A stretch of DNA of 64,000 nt from Maledivibacter halophilus (GTDB lineage: Bacteria; Bacillota; Clostridia; Peptostreptococcales; Caminicellaceae), in NCBI RefSeq assembly GCF_900167445.1, contig NZ_FUZT01000004.1:310001-374000 (forward strand). Reading direction: 5' to 3'. Shown in pieces: positions 16,604 to 25,257 of the stretch (position 1 is its first letter; every line of letters starts with the position of its first letter). A program made the translations under genes and the position numbers. Under the pieces are notes generated by a model, which saw only the letters and a program-made list of their open reading frames with translations, ran no database searches and was not told the origin of the DNA.

Positions 16604-17698
16604 ATGAATCTAACAAAAATCAAAAAAGGAGTAACACTATTATTAGTGGGAGGGATGTTAGTAACAATAGGCTGTCAAAGTGAAGCAGCAATGAAGAAAG
16701 ATGAATTAGCATTAAATAAAAATGCAATTCAAAATACCCAGGTGGTAGAAAAATTAAGTAAAGAAAAATTAAAGGAAATGGTTCTTAAGGAATTTAAAGA
16801 ACACTTTGATGTAGAGGTAGATACAGAAAGCTTATTTGAATACATAGAAATATCAGATAAGGGTTATTGGCAGGTTTCATGGTCAACCTTCAATGAAAAA
16901 AAATTGGATGAGGCCAATAAAAAATTGTTTGATATGAAGGGTAATTATAAGGAAATTACAAAGGAAGAGAAGGAAAAGCTACTTGAGGAAATCAAGGAGC
17001 TAAGAACAGGCTATAATAAAGCCATTACCTATTATGCCAGAGGAAATGGAAATGGCAATATAATGAAAATAGGAATAAAAAACAGAGCCAAAGATGAGGA
17101 TATATATGGAAAGGAAGTAAAGGAAATAGAAGTTAAAAAGGAAGAAAAGGAAATCGCCCTTAAAGCTCTAGAGGATTTCGCAGGACAAAAAGTAGATGTT
17201 TCAGATTTAAATGAAGAAATAAGTATGAAGGATGACAGTTGGGAATTTTTCTGGGATAATGAACCGGATTGGGATGCAAAGGAGACAAAGTCGATAAATT
17301 ATGGTGTAACAATAGATAAGGAAACTAAGGAAATAAAATCAGTAACATATGTAGATGATATTGCAAAAGAACATAAAACGAATACTTTTCCAGAGTTTGA
17401 TACAGAAGAAGGTAAAAAAATAGCTTTAGATTTTATTAAAGAACATGAATACGTGGAAAAGATAGATGATGTTGAATTTTTAAGATATTGGAATGCAGAT
17501 CCTCAAATAGTTTTATTCCATGTGGATTATATCTACGGTCAAGATGAAGAAACTGGTAAGACAAAGGTTATAAAAGTTACTGTAAATAAGCGTACAAAAG
17601 AGATATGGAGTATGGGTAAAGTTCTTGAAAGTGATGAAGAACTGAAAAGTAAGGATCATGAAAGAACAAACAAACCAAATCCAAATGCATTGGGGTAA
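16604..17698 (+). CDS. Lipoprotein with YcdB/YcdC-like domains, paralogue 1
   Basis: 364 residues. A lipoprotein signal with lipobox VTIGC (Cys ~24) anchors it to the outer face of the membrane. The body is highly charged; two domain-like segments are seen, with EYIEISDKGYWQVSWSTF (~90) and TEEGKKIALDFIKEHEYVEK (~275) as landmarks, typical of YcdB/YcdC-type proteins whose function is unknown. The C-terminus ends SKDHERTNKPNPNALG. It is closely similar along its whole length to the protein at 18320, including promoter and terminator, so the unit was duplicated in tandem. ATG 16604 follows ATAGGAGG. Confidence 0.85.
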   Translation: MNLTKIKKGVTLLLVGGMLVTIGCQSEAAMKKDELALNKNAIQNTQVVEKLSKEKLKEMVLKEFKEHFDVEVDTESLFEYIEISDKGYWQVSWSTFNEKKLDEANKKLFDMKGNYKEITKEEKEKLLEEIKELRTGYNKAITYYARGNGNGNIMKIGIKNRAKDEDIYGKEVKEIEVKKEEKEIALKALEDFAGQKVDVSDLNEEISMKDDSWEFFWDNEPDWDAKETKSINYGVTIDKETKEIKSVTYVDDIAKEHKTNTFPEFDTEEGKKIALDFIKEHEYVEKIDDVEFLRYWNADPQIVLFHVDYIYGQDEETGKTKVIKVTVNKRTKEIWSMGKVLESDEELKSKDHERTNKPNPNALG

Positions 17699-17714
17699 TA
17701 GGATTCTATACAAT

Positions 17715-17760
17715 AAAAGGTATTGCAAAGATGCAATGCCTTTTAAAAAAGGCTTTTTTC
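17715..17760 (+). terminator. Terminator of lipoprotein 1
   Basis: AAAAGGTATTGCA (17715-17727) pairs with TGCAATGCCTTTT (17732-17744); an overlapping second hairpin GCCTTTT/AAAAGGC ends in TTTTTT. The first hairpin is repeated after lipoprotein 2. Confidence 0.8.
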
Positions 17761-17776
17761 TAGAGGGGGAAGTTAA

Positions 17777-18058
17777 ATGAAAAGAGCATTTATAATTATA
17801 TTAATTATTTTAATAAGTTTAAATATCATAGCTTGTGAGGATCAAAAAGAGAATAATCATAAACTAACAAATGGAAAAGTAAATACCGAGAAATATTTTC
17901 TTAAAAAAGATACCCTTCTTTCTAAATATTATGAGAAATCATTAGATTATATATTAGTAGAGCTTGAAAAGTATTTAGATAAAGGGAATGTACCTAGGGA
18001 AGAATATAAAGTAGAGAAAGAAAATGTGGAAAAATCTCCTTGGAAAGAAATTGGGTAA
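17777..18058 (+). CDS. Small lipoprotein, unknown function
   Basis: 93 residues. The hydrophobic signal IILIILISLNIIAC ends in a lipobox Cys (~20); the mature part is about 73 charged residues (KEN-rich) without a recognised domain. ATG 17777 follows AGAGGGGGAAG. It sits between the two duplicated lipoprotein units and just behind the first unit's terminator, so it may be reached by read-through. No paralogue is seen in the window. Because the signal, ribosome site and codon use all look genuine, I call it a real gene. Confidence 0.65.
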   Translation: MKRAFIIILIILISLNIIACEDQKENNHKLTNGKVNTEKYFLKKDTLLSKYYEKSLDYILVELEKYLDKGNVPREEYKVEKENVEKSPWKEIG

Positions 18059-18122
18059 AGGGTAATTGAATATAAATAGGGGAATTTATTAAAACTTTAA
18101 TTTAGATGATTTTAAAAATAAT

Positions 18123-18176
18123 TTTACAACTTTTTTACAAAAAAAATATAGTTTTTATATATTTTATCTGTATAAT
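18123..18176 (+). promoter_or_regulatory. Promoter with TTTACA-N5-TTTACA box (lipoprotein 2)
   Basis: TTTACA 18123-18128 and 18134-18139; -10 TATAAT 18171-18176; same geometry and similar surrounding bases as at 16509. MITE M8 begins ten bases after the -10, so it lies at the transcript's 5' end. Confidence 0.75.
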
Positions 18177-18185
18177 AAATTTAAG

Positions 18186-18281
18186 TGATGAAATTGCATA
18201 ATATATATAATATTGCTTTGAAAAATTTAAAGCAATATGTAGTAGTTAGCGTTTTAAGAAAGTAATTAAGCAATTTGCTCA
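18186..18281. mobile_element. MITE-like repeat M8, internally deleted (96 bp)
   Basis: Begins TGATGAAATTGCATAA and ends AGCAATTTGCTCA; the right part (ATGTAGTAGTTAGCGTTTT, then AAAGTAATTAAGC) matches M1. It lies between the -10 element and the ribosome site of lipoprotein 2, so the 5' leader would carry its hairpin. Confidence 0.7.
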
Positions 18282-18319
18282 GATAAATGAACAAGTTGAA
18301 TACATAGGAGGAGCAAACT

Positions 18320-19408
18320 ATGGCTTTTATGAAGATGAAAAAAGCGATGTCTTTATTTTTAGTAGGAAGCATGTTAGTGACAGTAGGCTGTCAAAGTGAA
18401 GCGTCGATTAAAAAAGATAAATTAATAACAGAAGAAGGTTCAATTCAAAAAACACAGTCAGCGGAAAATTTAAGTAAACAAGAATTGAGGGAAATAGTTC
18501 TCGAGAAATTTGAAGAATATTTTAACAAAAAGGTAGACATAGAAGATTTATTTGAATACATAGAGATATCAGATGAGGGTTACTGGCAGGTTTCCTGGTC
18601 GACTTTTGATGAAAAAAATTTGGATGATGCTAATAAAAAATTGTTTGATATGAGAGGTAAAGAGATTTCAAAAGAAGAAAAGGAAAAATTACTTAAAGAA
18701 ATTAAGGAACTCCAAAAAGGATATAATAAAGCTATAACCTATTATGCTATAGGAGCAGGAAAGGGTAATATAGAGAAAATAGGAATAAGAAATAGAGCTA
18801 AAGATGAGGATATATATGGAAAGGAAGTAGAGGAAATAGAAGTTAAAAGGAAGGAAAAGGCAATTGCTATTAATGCCCTGGAGAAATTTGCAGGAAAAAA
18901 AGTAGATGTTTCAAATTTAAATGAAGAAATAAGCTTGGAGGATGACAGTTGGAAATTTTTTTGGGATAATGAAACGAATTGGGATATAAAAGAGACAAAG
19001 TCAATAAACTATAGTGTAACAATAGATAAGGAAACTAATGAAATAAAAGCAATAACCTATATAAATGATATTATAAAAGAACATAAATCCAATACTTTTC
19101 CAGAGTTTGATACAGAAGAAGGTAAGAAAATAGCTTTAGAATTTATTAAAAAACATGGGTACGTAGAAAATATAGATGATATTAAATTTTTAAGATATTG
19201 GAACGCAGATCCCCAAATAGTTTTATTCCATGTGGATTACATATATGGTAAGGATGAGAAAACAGGGAAGACAAAGGTTATAAAGGTTACTGTAAATAAG
19301 CGTACAAAAGAGATATGGAGTATGGGCAAAGTTCTTGAAACCGATGAACAATTGAAAAGTAAAGATCACGAAAGAACAAATAAACCAAATCCCAATGCAC
19401 TGGGGTAA
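18320..19408 (+). CDS. Lipoprotein with YcdB/YcdC-like domains, paralogue 2
   Basis: 362 residues, near-copy of the protein at 16604. The lipobox is VTVGC (Cys ~25). Shared landmarks are EYIEISDEGYWQVSWSTF, GKEVEEIEVKRKEKAIAINA, TEEGKKIALEFIKKHGYVEN and the same tail SKDHERTNKPNPNALG. Most differences are conservative, so both copies are probably functional surface proteins. ATG 18320 follows ATAGGAGGAG. The gene differs from copy 1 by having a MITE in its leader, which could alter expression. Confidence 0.85.
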   Translation: MAFMKMKKAMSLFLVGSMLVTVGCQSEASIKKDKLITEEGSIQKTQSAENLSKQELREIVLEKFEEYFNKKVDIEDLFEYIEISDEGYWQVSWSTFDEKNLDDANKKLFDMRGKEISKEEKEKLLKEIKELQKGYNKAITYYAIGAGKGNIEKIGIRNRAKDEDIYGKEVEEIEVKRKEKAIAINALEKFAGKKVDVSNLNEEISLEDDSWKFFWDNETNWDIKETKSINYSVTIDKETNEIKAITYINDIIKEHKSNTFPEFDTEEGKKIALEFIKKHGYVENIDDIKFLRYWNADPQIVLFHVDYIYGKDEKTGKTKVIKVTVNKRTKEIWSMGKVLETDEQLKSKDHERTNKPNPNALG

Positions 19409-19424
19409 TGGGATTCCATAAAAT

Positions 19425-19455
19425 AAAAGGTATTGCAGGATTGCAATGCCTTTTT
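19425..19455 (+). terminator. Terminator of lipoprotein 2
   Basis: AAAAGGTATTGCA (19425-19437) pairs with TGCAATGCCTTTTT (19442-19455); duplicate of the hairpin at 17715. Confidence 0.8.
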
Positions 19456-19599
19456 GTAGTGAATAATATTTAAATACATGAATTTCCTTAAGATTAGAAG
19501 GGAAAAATAGGATAATTCTAAATTAATATGTATCTATAAGATTAATGTATAATAGGTATATTAGTATCTTATTGAGGATACAAAAGGAGTGTTTTTAAA

Positions 19600-20253
19600 T
19601 TGGAAAAAATATTAATAGTAGAAGATGATTTAGGTATATCAGATTTAATAAAGCTTAATTTGAAAGTGGTAGGCTATGAAGTAAAACAAGTTTACGATGG
19701 AGAAAAGGCGCTAAAATTAATAGAAGAAAAAGAATTTGACTTAATAATTCTAGATGTAATGCTTCCAGGGTTAGATGGTTTTAGCATAATGGAGAAAATA
19801 AATAACGTAGATACACCTGTAATTTTCCTAACGGCTAAGGATTCCCTTTCAGACAGGGTAAAGGGATTGAAAATGGGAGCAGATGATTATATAGTAAAGC
19901 CCTTTGAAGCCATAGAGCTTTTGGCAAGGATAGAGGTTATCTTAAAAAGATATGGAAAGAAAGCCAGTACTTTAAAATTTAAAGATTTGGAAATTTTTTC
20001 AGAGGAAAGAATTATAAAGAAAAGTGGTGAAATAGTAGATTTGACGGTAAAGGAATTTGAGCTTTTAAAATTATTAATTCAAAATAAAGGGATAGCTTTG
20101 TCTAGGGATAAAATATTGGAGAAAGTATGGGGATATGATTATTTTGGAGAAACAAGAACCGTTGATATGCATATTCAAAAGCTTAGAAAAAAATTGGATT
20201 TATCTGATGAAATAAAAACTGTGTATAAAGTTGGTTATAGATTGGAGGACTAA
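19600..20253 (+). CDS. PhoB/OmpR-family response regulator 1
   Basis: 217 residues from TTG 19600 (AAAGGAGTG nine bases upstream). A receiver domain (1-115; acidic pocket E8-D9-D10, phospho-acceptor D52 in LILDVMLPG, T/K switch residues in FLTAKDS and IVKPF) is followed by a winged-helix Trans_reg_C DNA-binding domain (125-217; ETRTVDMHIQKLRKKL). Its stop abuts the kinase start. PhoB-type regulators bind direct repeats with 11-bp period, matching the TTTACA double boxes of the surrounding genes. The closely similar regulator at 22132 may bind the same sites. Confidence 0.95.
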   Translation: MEKILIVEDDLGISDLIKLNLKVVGYEVKQVYDGEKALKLIEEKEFDLIILDVMLPGLDGFSIMEKINNVDTPVIFLTAKDSLSDRVKGLKMGADDYIVKPFEAIELLARIEVILKRYGKKASTLKFKDLEIFSEERIIKKSGEIVDLTVKEFELLKLLIQNKGIALSRDKILEKVWGYDYFGETRTVDMHIQKLRKKLDLSDEIKTVYKVGYRLED

Positions 20254-21672
20254 ATGAAATTTTGGCAGAGGATTCTTATATATTCAGTAATTATATTTTT
20301 AATTATATTTAATATAGGAGCATATTTTTTAATACAAAAAAGTCATGACTTGAGTCTCAATAGAGAAGTAGATAGAGGTCTAAGTGAACATTTGAGTATT
20401 TACTCCGGAGTAACCAGCAGTATAGCTTCAATAAATTCAATAACAGGTAAATTGGACGATTTGTTTTATAGAAAAATTATATATCTTGTACTTGAAGATT
20501 ACATTGATAAATTTAATGATAAAAAAACCTATATAGAAATTTTAGATAGTGATAATAGAGAAATTTTTAGTGATTTGGATATTGAAATAGAGGGAAGAAG
20601 GGTAGAGCTTGTAAATCCTCTTTTAAACAAAAGAAGATATATTATAAGGGATGTAGGAGATAAAACCTATATGTTTATAACCAATTTATTGAAGGCAGAT
20701 AAAGAATATTTCAAATTTACATATATAAGGGATATAACTTATATTTATGAAGAAAAGAATAAACAGCTTGCTTTCTTTATTAGATTGGAAATTATAATCT
20801 GCATTATATTGGCTCTTGGGATGTATGCTCTAAGTAAACATATAACAAAACCAATTAATAAGCTAGTAGATTCTACTAAAAGAATAAAGGAAGGAAATTT
20901 TTCTCAGAGAGTAGATATAAGTACAAATGATGAAATAGGAATTTTATCACAAAATTTTAATGAAATGGCAGATACAATAGAAGATAAAATATTTGAACTG
21001 GAAAAAAGTGTCAAGCAAAAGCAAAGATTTATAGATAATTTGACCCATGAATTAAAAACACCACTGACTTCTATAATTGGATATGCAGAGTTTTTAAAGT
21101 CAACTAAATATGATGAAGAGACATTTTTATTGTCTGTTAATTATATAATAAATGAAGGTAAAAGACTTAAAAAGCTTTCTGATAAAATGATGGACTTAAT
21201 ACTTTTTAAAAAAGAAAATTTCATCATGAAAAAGGAAAATATTAAAAATATACTTTTAGAAACAAAAGAAATATTAAAATCTAAACTGGAAAGTAAAAAC
21301 ATAGATTTGATTATTTCAGCAGAAGAATATGTAGTCTTAGTAGAAAAGGATTTAATAAAAAACCTAGTGATTAATCTAATAGATAATGCTATAAAGGCTT
21401 CCTATGATGATTCAAAAATTTATTTGAATTTATATAAAAATGATGATTCAAAAGTTGTTCTTGAAATAAAGGATGAGGGAATAGGAATTTCTAAGGAAGA
21501 TTTAAATAAGGTTTTTGAGCCCTTCTATATGGTTGATAAATCTAGGGCGAGAGCAAGTAATGGTGCTGGAATAGGTCTTTCTATTTGTGTTGAAATTGTA
21601 AAGGTACACAAGGCTGAAATAGAAATAGAAAGTGAGCTGAATAAAGGAACGGCAATAAGAATCATATTTTAA
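20254..21672 (+). CDS. Sensor histidine kinase 1 (PhoR/VanS-like)
   Basis: 472 residues. TM1 ~7-27, an extracellular sensor region ~30-170, TM2 ~171-193, HAMP ~194-246, a HisKA domain with phospho-acceptor H265 in NLTHELKTPLTS, then HATPase_c with N-box NLIDNAIKAS, G1 DEGIGIS, F-box EPFYMVD and G2 GAGIGLS. It is a complete, apparently active kinase that pairs with the regulator encoded immediately upstream (no gap). The extracellular region matches no domain I recognise, but it is clearly related to that of the kinase at 22794. Confidence 0.94.
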   Translation: MKFWQRILIYSVIIFLIIFNIGAYFLIQKSHDLSLNREVDRGLSEHLSIYSGVTSSIASINSITGKLDDLFYRKIIYLVLEDYIDKFNDKKTYIEILDSDNREIFSDLDIEIEGRRVELVNPLLNKRRYIIRDVGDKTYMFITNLLKADKEYFKFTYIRDITYIYEEKNKQLAFFIRLEIIICIILALGMYALSKHITKPINKLVDSTKRIKEGNFSQRVDISTNDEIGILSQNFNEMADTIEDKIFELEKSVKQKQRFIDNLTHELKTPLTSIIGYAEFLKSTKYDEETFLLSVNYIINEGKRLKKLSDKMMDLILFKKENFIMKKENIKNILLETKEILKSKLESKNIDLIISAEEYVVLVEKDLIKNLVINLIDNAIKASYDDSKIYLNLYKNDDSKVVLEIKDEGIGISKEDLNKVFEPFYMVDKSRARASNGAGIGLSICVEIVKVHKAEIEIESELNKGTAIRIIF

Positions 21673-21722
21673 TAAATCAACTCGTTGCACTAGTTTCTAT
21701 ATCAGGGATTATAATATTTCCT
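21673..21722 (-). repeat. Short intergenic repeat, family 2, copy D (inverted)
   Basis: On the minus strand it runs from GGAAATATTATAATCCCTG to ACTAGTGCAACGAGTTGATT; it starts directly after the stop of kinase 1. Confidence 0.6.
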
Positions 21723-21815
21723 TAAAAAATCCTAGAAGCATCGATATTTACTATGGTCATCCATAGGAAATAGAATTATAAAGAGATATGTAGATAGCGA
21801 AAGGAAGAGAAGAAT

Positions 21816-22028
21816 ATGAAAAATAGAATAACCAAGATACAAATAGCTACTATTATAGCATTTATTGCTTATGCTATATGGGAAAGAGCAGTATATATAT
21901 GGGCAGAAAAACTTCCCAAATCAGACCCTATTATTAGAGTAGATTTAGTTATGATTTATCCAGTATTGTTTATTCTTTTGATAATTTCATTTGTGCAGTT
22001 ATGGAAACAATTAGGAAAGAAAAAATAA
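21816..22028 (+). CDS. Small two-helix membrane protein, unknown function
   Basis: 70 residues with two hydrophobic stretches (~8-30 and ~43-62) and a basic C-terminus (WKQLGKKK). AGGAAGAGAAG lies before ATG 21816. It stands between the two kinase-regulator pairs and is followed by a hairpin. Small membrane proteins in such positions sometimes modulate a sensor kinase; here that is only suggested by location. No family recognised. Confidence 0.65.
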   Translation: MKNRITKIQIATIIAFIAYAIWERAVYIWAEKLPKSDPIIRVDLVMIYPVLFILLIISFVQLWKQLGKKK

Positions 22029-22046
22029 AAATATGTACCAAAGGAT

Positions 22047-22089
22047 TTGACAAAGATTTATTCTGAAAAATAAGCCTTTGTCAATTTTA
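22047..22089 (+). terminator. Stem-loop after the small membrane protein gene
   Basis: TTGACAAAG (22047-22055) pairs with CTTTGTCAA (22076-22084), then TTTTAT. Confidence 0.65.
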
Positions 22090-22131
22090 TATAATTTAGA
22101 CTTGTGTTTTATAAAAAGGGGAGATGTTATT

Positions 22132-22788
22132 TTGAATAAGAAAATATTAATTGTAGAAGATGAATTTCCTATAGCTAACTTGATAGAAATAAATTTAAAT
22201 GTAGCAGGATATGAAACCCAAAAAACATATGATGGATTAGATGCATATAACATACTCCAAAAGGAATCCTTTGATTTGATTCTCTTGGATGTAATGATTC
22301 CAAATATAGATGGCTTTGAGCTTATAGAAAAAATTAAGCATCTTGAAATACCAGTAATATTTCTTACCGCTAAAAATACTGTCTTAAATAAAGTAAAGGG
22401 ACTGAAATTAGGAGCTGAAGATTATATAATAAAACCCTTTGAATCTCTTGAGCTTCTTGCAAGGATAGAAGTCGTTTTAAGGCGTTATTCTAAGGATAAT
22501 AATATCTTAAAATTTAAGGATTTGACTATTAATTTAGAAGAAAGAATAGTTAAAAAGGATAAACAGATAATTGAATTGACTATAAAGGAATTTGAACTAT
22601 TGGTTTTATTATTTAAAAATAAGAATATGGTTTTTTCTAGAGATCAAATTTTAGAAAGGGTTTGGGGATATGAATATTTTGGAGAAACAAGAACCATTGA
22701 CAATCATATCCAGAAGCTGAGAAAGAAGCTAGATCTTACAAAAAATATCAAAACAGTATATAAAGTAGGATATAGATTGGAGGATTAA
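22132..22788 (+). CDS. PhoB/OmpR-family response regulator 2
   Basis: 218 residues from TTG 22132; the longer frame from 22078 lacks a ribosome site, whereas AAAGGGGAGA precedes 22132 and the protein then begins MNKKILIVEDE. The receiver has D53 in LLLDVMIPN; the C-terminal winged helix has ETRTIDNHIQKLRKKL. It is strongly similar to regulator 1, including the recognition helix region (one visible change, VDMHIQ to IDNHIQ), so overlapping DNA targets are likely. The cognate kinase starts six bases after the stop. Confidence 0.94.
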   Translation: MNKKILIVEDEFPIANLIEINLNVAGYETQKTYDGLDAYNILQKESFDLILLDVMIPNIDGFELIEKIKHLEIPVIFLTAKNTVLNKVKGLKLGAEDYIIKPFESLELLARIEVVLRRYSKDNNILKFKDLTINLEERIVKKDKQIIELTIKEFELLVLLFKNKNMVFSRDQILERVWGYEYFGETRTIDNHIQKLRKKLDLTKNIKTVYKVGYRLED

Positions 22789-22793
22789 AAAAA

Positions 22794-24206
22794 ATGAAAC
22801 TTTGGAAAAAAATCTATATTATTTTTTTTATATGCTTTATCATATCCTTTAATCTGGCAGGAGTTGCAATTATAGAAAGAATATATAACAAATCAATTAA
22901 CAGAGAGGTAAAAGAAAGCTTAGATGAGCATAAAAATATAGTGTCTGAAATTGATATAAGTATTCATATGTTCAATAGGATTAGAAGCATAGATCATAGT
23001 AGTTCAAGCAAATCTATACAGGATCTTATAAAGGAATATGTAAATACATTTAGAACAGGAGGAGAATATATAGAAATATTGGATATGAAGAACGAAGAGA
23101 TTTTTTCTAATCTGGATTTTAATCCTCCAAAGTATCGGGAAGAATTAAAAGCTCTATCAAGAAACGAAAGGAAATACATTATAAGAACAATAGATGATAA
23201 AAATTATTTGTTTGTAACAGGCATAATGGATTTAGGAGAAGACTATAAAATATCCTATATTAAGGATGTATCCTATATTTATCAGGAAAGAAAAGATCAG
23301 TATCGCTTTTTCTTTATATTTGAATTTTATATTTGCATGATTTTTGCTGTTCTCATTTATTTTGTTAGTAATATGTTAACAAAACCCGTTAATAGATTGA
23401 TTAGAACTACACAAAAAATTTCCGATGGGGATTATTGTGATAGGGTAAAGATTACCAGCAAGGATGAGCTAGGGACATTATCCAGTAATTTTAATAAAAT
23501 GGCTCAAGAGATAGAAGAAAAAATCAATGAACTTGAAAAAAATAATGCTGCAAAAAAGATGTTTATAGAAAATTTGACCCATGAATTAAAGACACCCTTG
23601 ACCTCTATAATAGGATATGCCGACTTATTACGTACTAGGAAAGTAAAGGACAAAATATTGTGGGATTCAGTAGATTTTATTTATTCAGAAGGGAAGCGGC
23701 TTGAAAAATTGTCCTTTAAAATGATGGATTTAATTCTTCTAAGGGCCGATGATTTTGAACTTAAGTCAGAAAAAATCATAAATCTTTTTGAAGAAGTTAA
23801 AAAAGGATTAAAGCCTAAATTAAAAGATAAAAATATCGAATTAATTATTAGTGGGCAGAATGATGAAGTGACATTGGAGAAGGATTTAATGAAAATACTT
23901 CTTACAAATCTAATTGATAACAGCATTAAAGCCTGTGAAAAAAATTCAAAAATTCAATTGTCTTATTATGAAAATGGCGATAAAAGAATTATTGAAGTGG
24001 CCGATAATGGAATAGGAATTTCAAAGGAAAATATCGATAGGATATTAGAGCCCTTTTATGTTGTAGATAAATCAAGGACAAGGGCAAACAACGGGGCTGG
24101 ATTAGGACTAGCTATATGTAAAAGGATTGTAGAAATCCACGGAGCAAGACTTAAAATAGAAAGCAGGGAAAATGAAGGTACAAAAGTGAAAATCATATTT
24201 CAATAG
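22794..24206 (+). CDS. Sensor histidine kinase 2, paralogue of kinase 1
   Basis: 470 residues. TM1 ~7-27, extracellular part ~30-170, TM2 ~171-193, HAMP, HisKA with H263 in NLTHELKTPLTS, HATPase_c with NLIDNSIKAC, DNGIGIS and GAGLGLA. Same architecture as kinase 1, and the two sensor regions share landmarks (EYIEILD, YIIRTIDDK, YIYQERK), indicating duplication of the whole regulator-kinase pair. The TTTACA-box promoter of the next gene starts two bases after its stop. Confidence 0.94.
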   Translation: MKLWKKIYIIFFICFIISFNLAGVAIIERIYNKSINREVKESLDEHKNIVSEIDISIHMFNRIRSIDHSSSSKSIQDLIKEYVNTFRTGGEYIEILDMKNEEIFSNLDFNPPKYREELKALSRNERKYIIRTIDDKNYLFVTGIMDLGEDYKISYIKDVSYIYQERKDQYRFFFIFEFYICMIFAVLIYFVSNMLTKPVNRLIRTTQKISDGDYCDRVKITSKDELGTLSSNFNKMAQEIEEKINELEKNNAAKKMFIENLTHELKTPLTSIIGYADLLRTRKVKDKILWDSVDFIYSEGKRLEKLSFKMMDLILLRADDFELKSEKIINLFEEVKKGLKPKLKDKNIELIISGQNDEVTLEKDLMKILLTNLIDNSIKACEKNSKIQLSYYENGDKRIIEVADNGIGISKENIDRILEPFYVVDKSRTRANNGAGLGLAICKRIVEIHGARLKIESRENEGTKVKIIFQ

Positions 24207-24208
24207 AG

Positions 24209-24262
24209 TTTACAACTATTTTACAACTTCCAGAAATATTCATGATATTTTAAAAGTATAAT
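24209..24262 (+). promoter_or_regulatory. Promoter with TTTACA-N5-TTTACA box (secreted protein at 24310)
   Basis: TTTACA 24209-24214 and 24220-24225; -10 TATAAT 24257-24262; -35 region (24234-24239) is AAATAT, not consensus. Fifth instance of the same 54-bp arrangement. Confidence 0.75.
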
Positions 24263-24309
24263 AAAATCACAGCAGGAAACAAAATAATAATTTAATGGAG
24301 GTAATGTAA

Positions 24310-25257
24310 ATGAAAGCAAAAAAAATTATGGTAGGAATGTTGGCAGTAGGTGTTTTAATGGGGTCAGGATATGGAATCTACGATCTTGCAGGAAAAAGCA
24401 TTATAGCAAAGAGCATTAGACCAAATGTGGTTTACGCTGAAAAAAGTCAGGAAGTAACAAATGTAGATCTAAAGGATGAAGCTGTTAAAGCTTTGCAAAA
24501 GTATTTTAAGGAAACACCAGATTTTGATAAGCTTAAGTTTAATACAAGTACAGAGACTAAAGAGGATAAAATGGAAGCCTTTAATAGGCTAATTGATGTC
24601 AAGAAAAAAATGCTAGAAGGCCTGAAGGAGATTGATCTTAATAATATAGAAAAGCCTTCAGAAAAATTTGATAAAAATGAGAAAGATGAGGATAAATTAA
24701 TAAAAAATCTTAATCTTATGAGATTTTACTCTATAAAAGAGAATCAAGGTATTGAAGAAGCTAAAAAAGTTTTAGAAAATAATATTAATAATAATGAGGA
24801 AAGTATAAAAAGATTTGAAAAAATGAAGGAAGGAATCAAATATGGACATATATATCTTAACTGGGAATCAGAAGATGGGTACTGGTCTGTAAAATTTGAT
24901 GATAAAACTAAAGAAATATTAAGTGCCGGTTATGAAATTAAAGATGGTTCTGGATCAGTTGATGCTGAAAGCTTTATTAGTATTGAAGAAGCTAAAAATG
25001 CAGCTGAAAAGTTTTTAGAAAACAATAAGCTTAATGGAATTAAAGATTTAAAACTAGTAAAACAGGAAGAATTCCAAGGTCATATGAATGGTCTTACTAG
25101 TGGTTTTGACCATGATTCCGCTGCATTTTTCTATGAAGATGAAAATGATACTAATAAGAAAGTAAATGTAGTGGTTGATAGAAGCACTGGGGAAGTGATT
25201 AAATTTGATTTAGGAAAAGCAGCAGAGGGAGTTACTTATCAAACTAGTCCATATTAG
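24310..25257 (+). CDS. Secreted protein with PepSY/YcdB-like C-terminal half
   Basis: 315 residues. A hydrophobic signal region (~6-28) precedes a basic stretch and VYAEKS, a possible cleavage site. The N-terminal half is charged and probably helical (EDKMEAFNRLIDVKKKMLEG); the C-terminal half has the alternating pattern of PepSY-like surface proteins (YWSVKFDDKTKEILSAGY, SIEEAKNAAEKFLENNKL, VNVVVDRSTGEVIKFD). ATG 24310 follows ATGGAGGTAATG. It immediately follows the second two-component system and carries the shared TTTACA box. Precise role unknown. Confidence 0.8.
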   Translation: MKAKKIMVGMLAVGVLMGSGYGIYDLAGKSIIAKSIRPNVVYAEKSQEVTNVDLKDEAVKALQKYFKETPDFDKLKFNTSTETKEDKMEAFNRLIDVKKKMLEGLKEIDLNNIEKPSEKFDKNEKDEDKLIKNLNLMRFYSIKENQGIEEAKKVLENNINNNEESIKRFEKMKEGIKYGHIYLNWESEDGYWSVKFDDKTKEILSAGYEIKDGSGSVDAESFISIEEAKNAAEKFLENNKLNGIKDLKLVKQEEFQGHMNGLTSGFDHDSAAFFYEDENDTNKKVNVVVDRSTGEVIKFDLGKAAEGVTYQTSPY

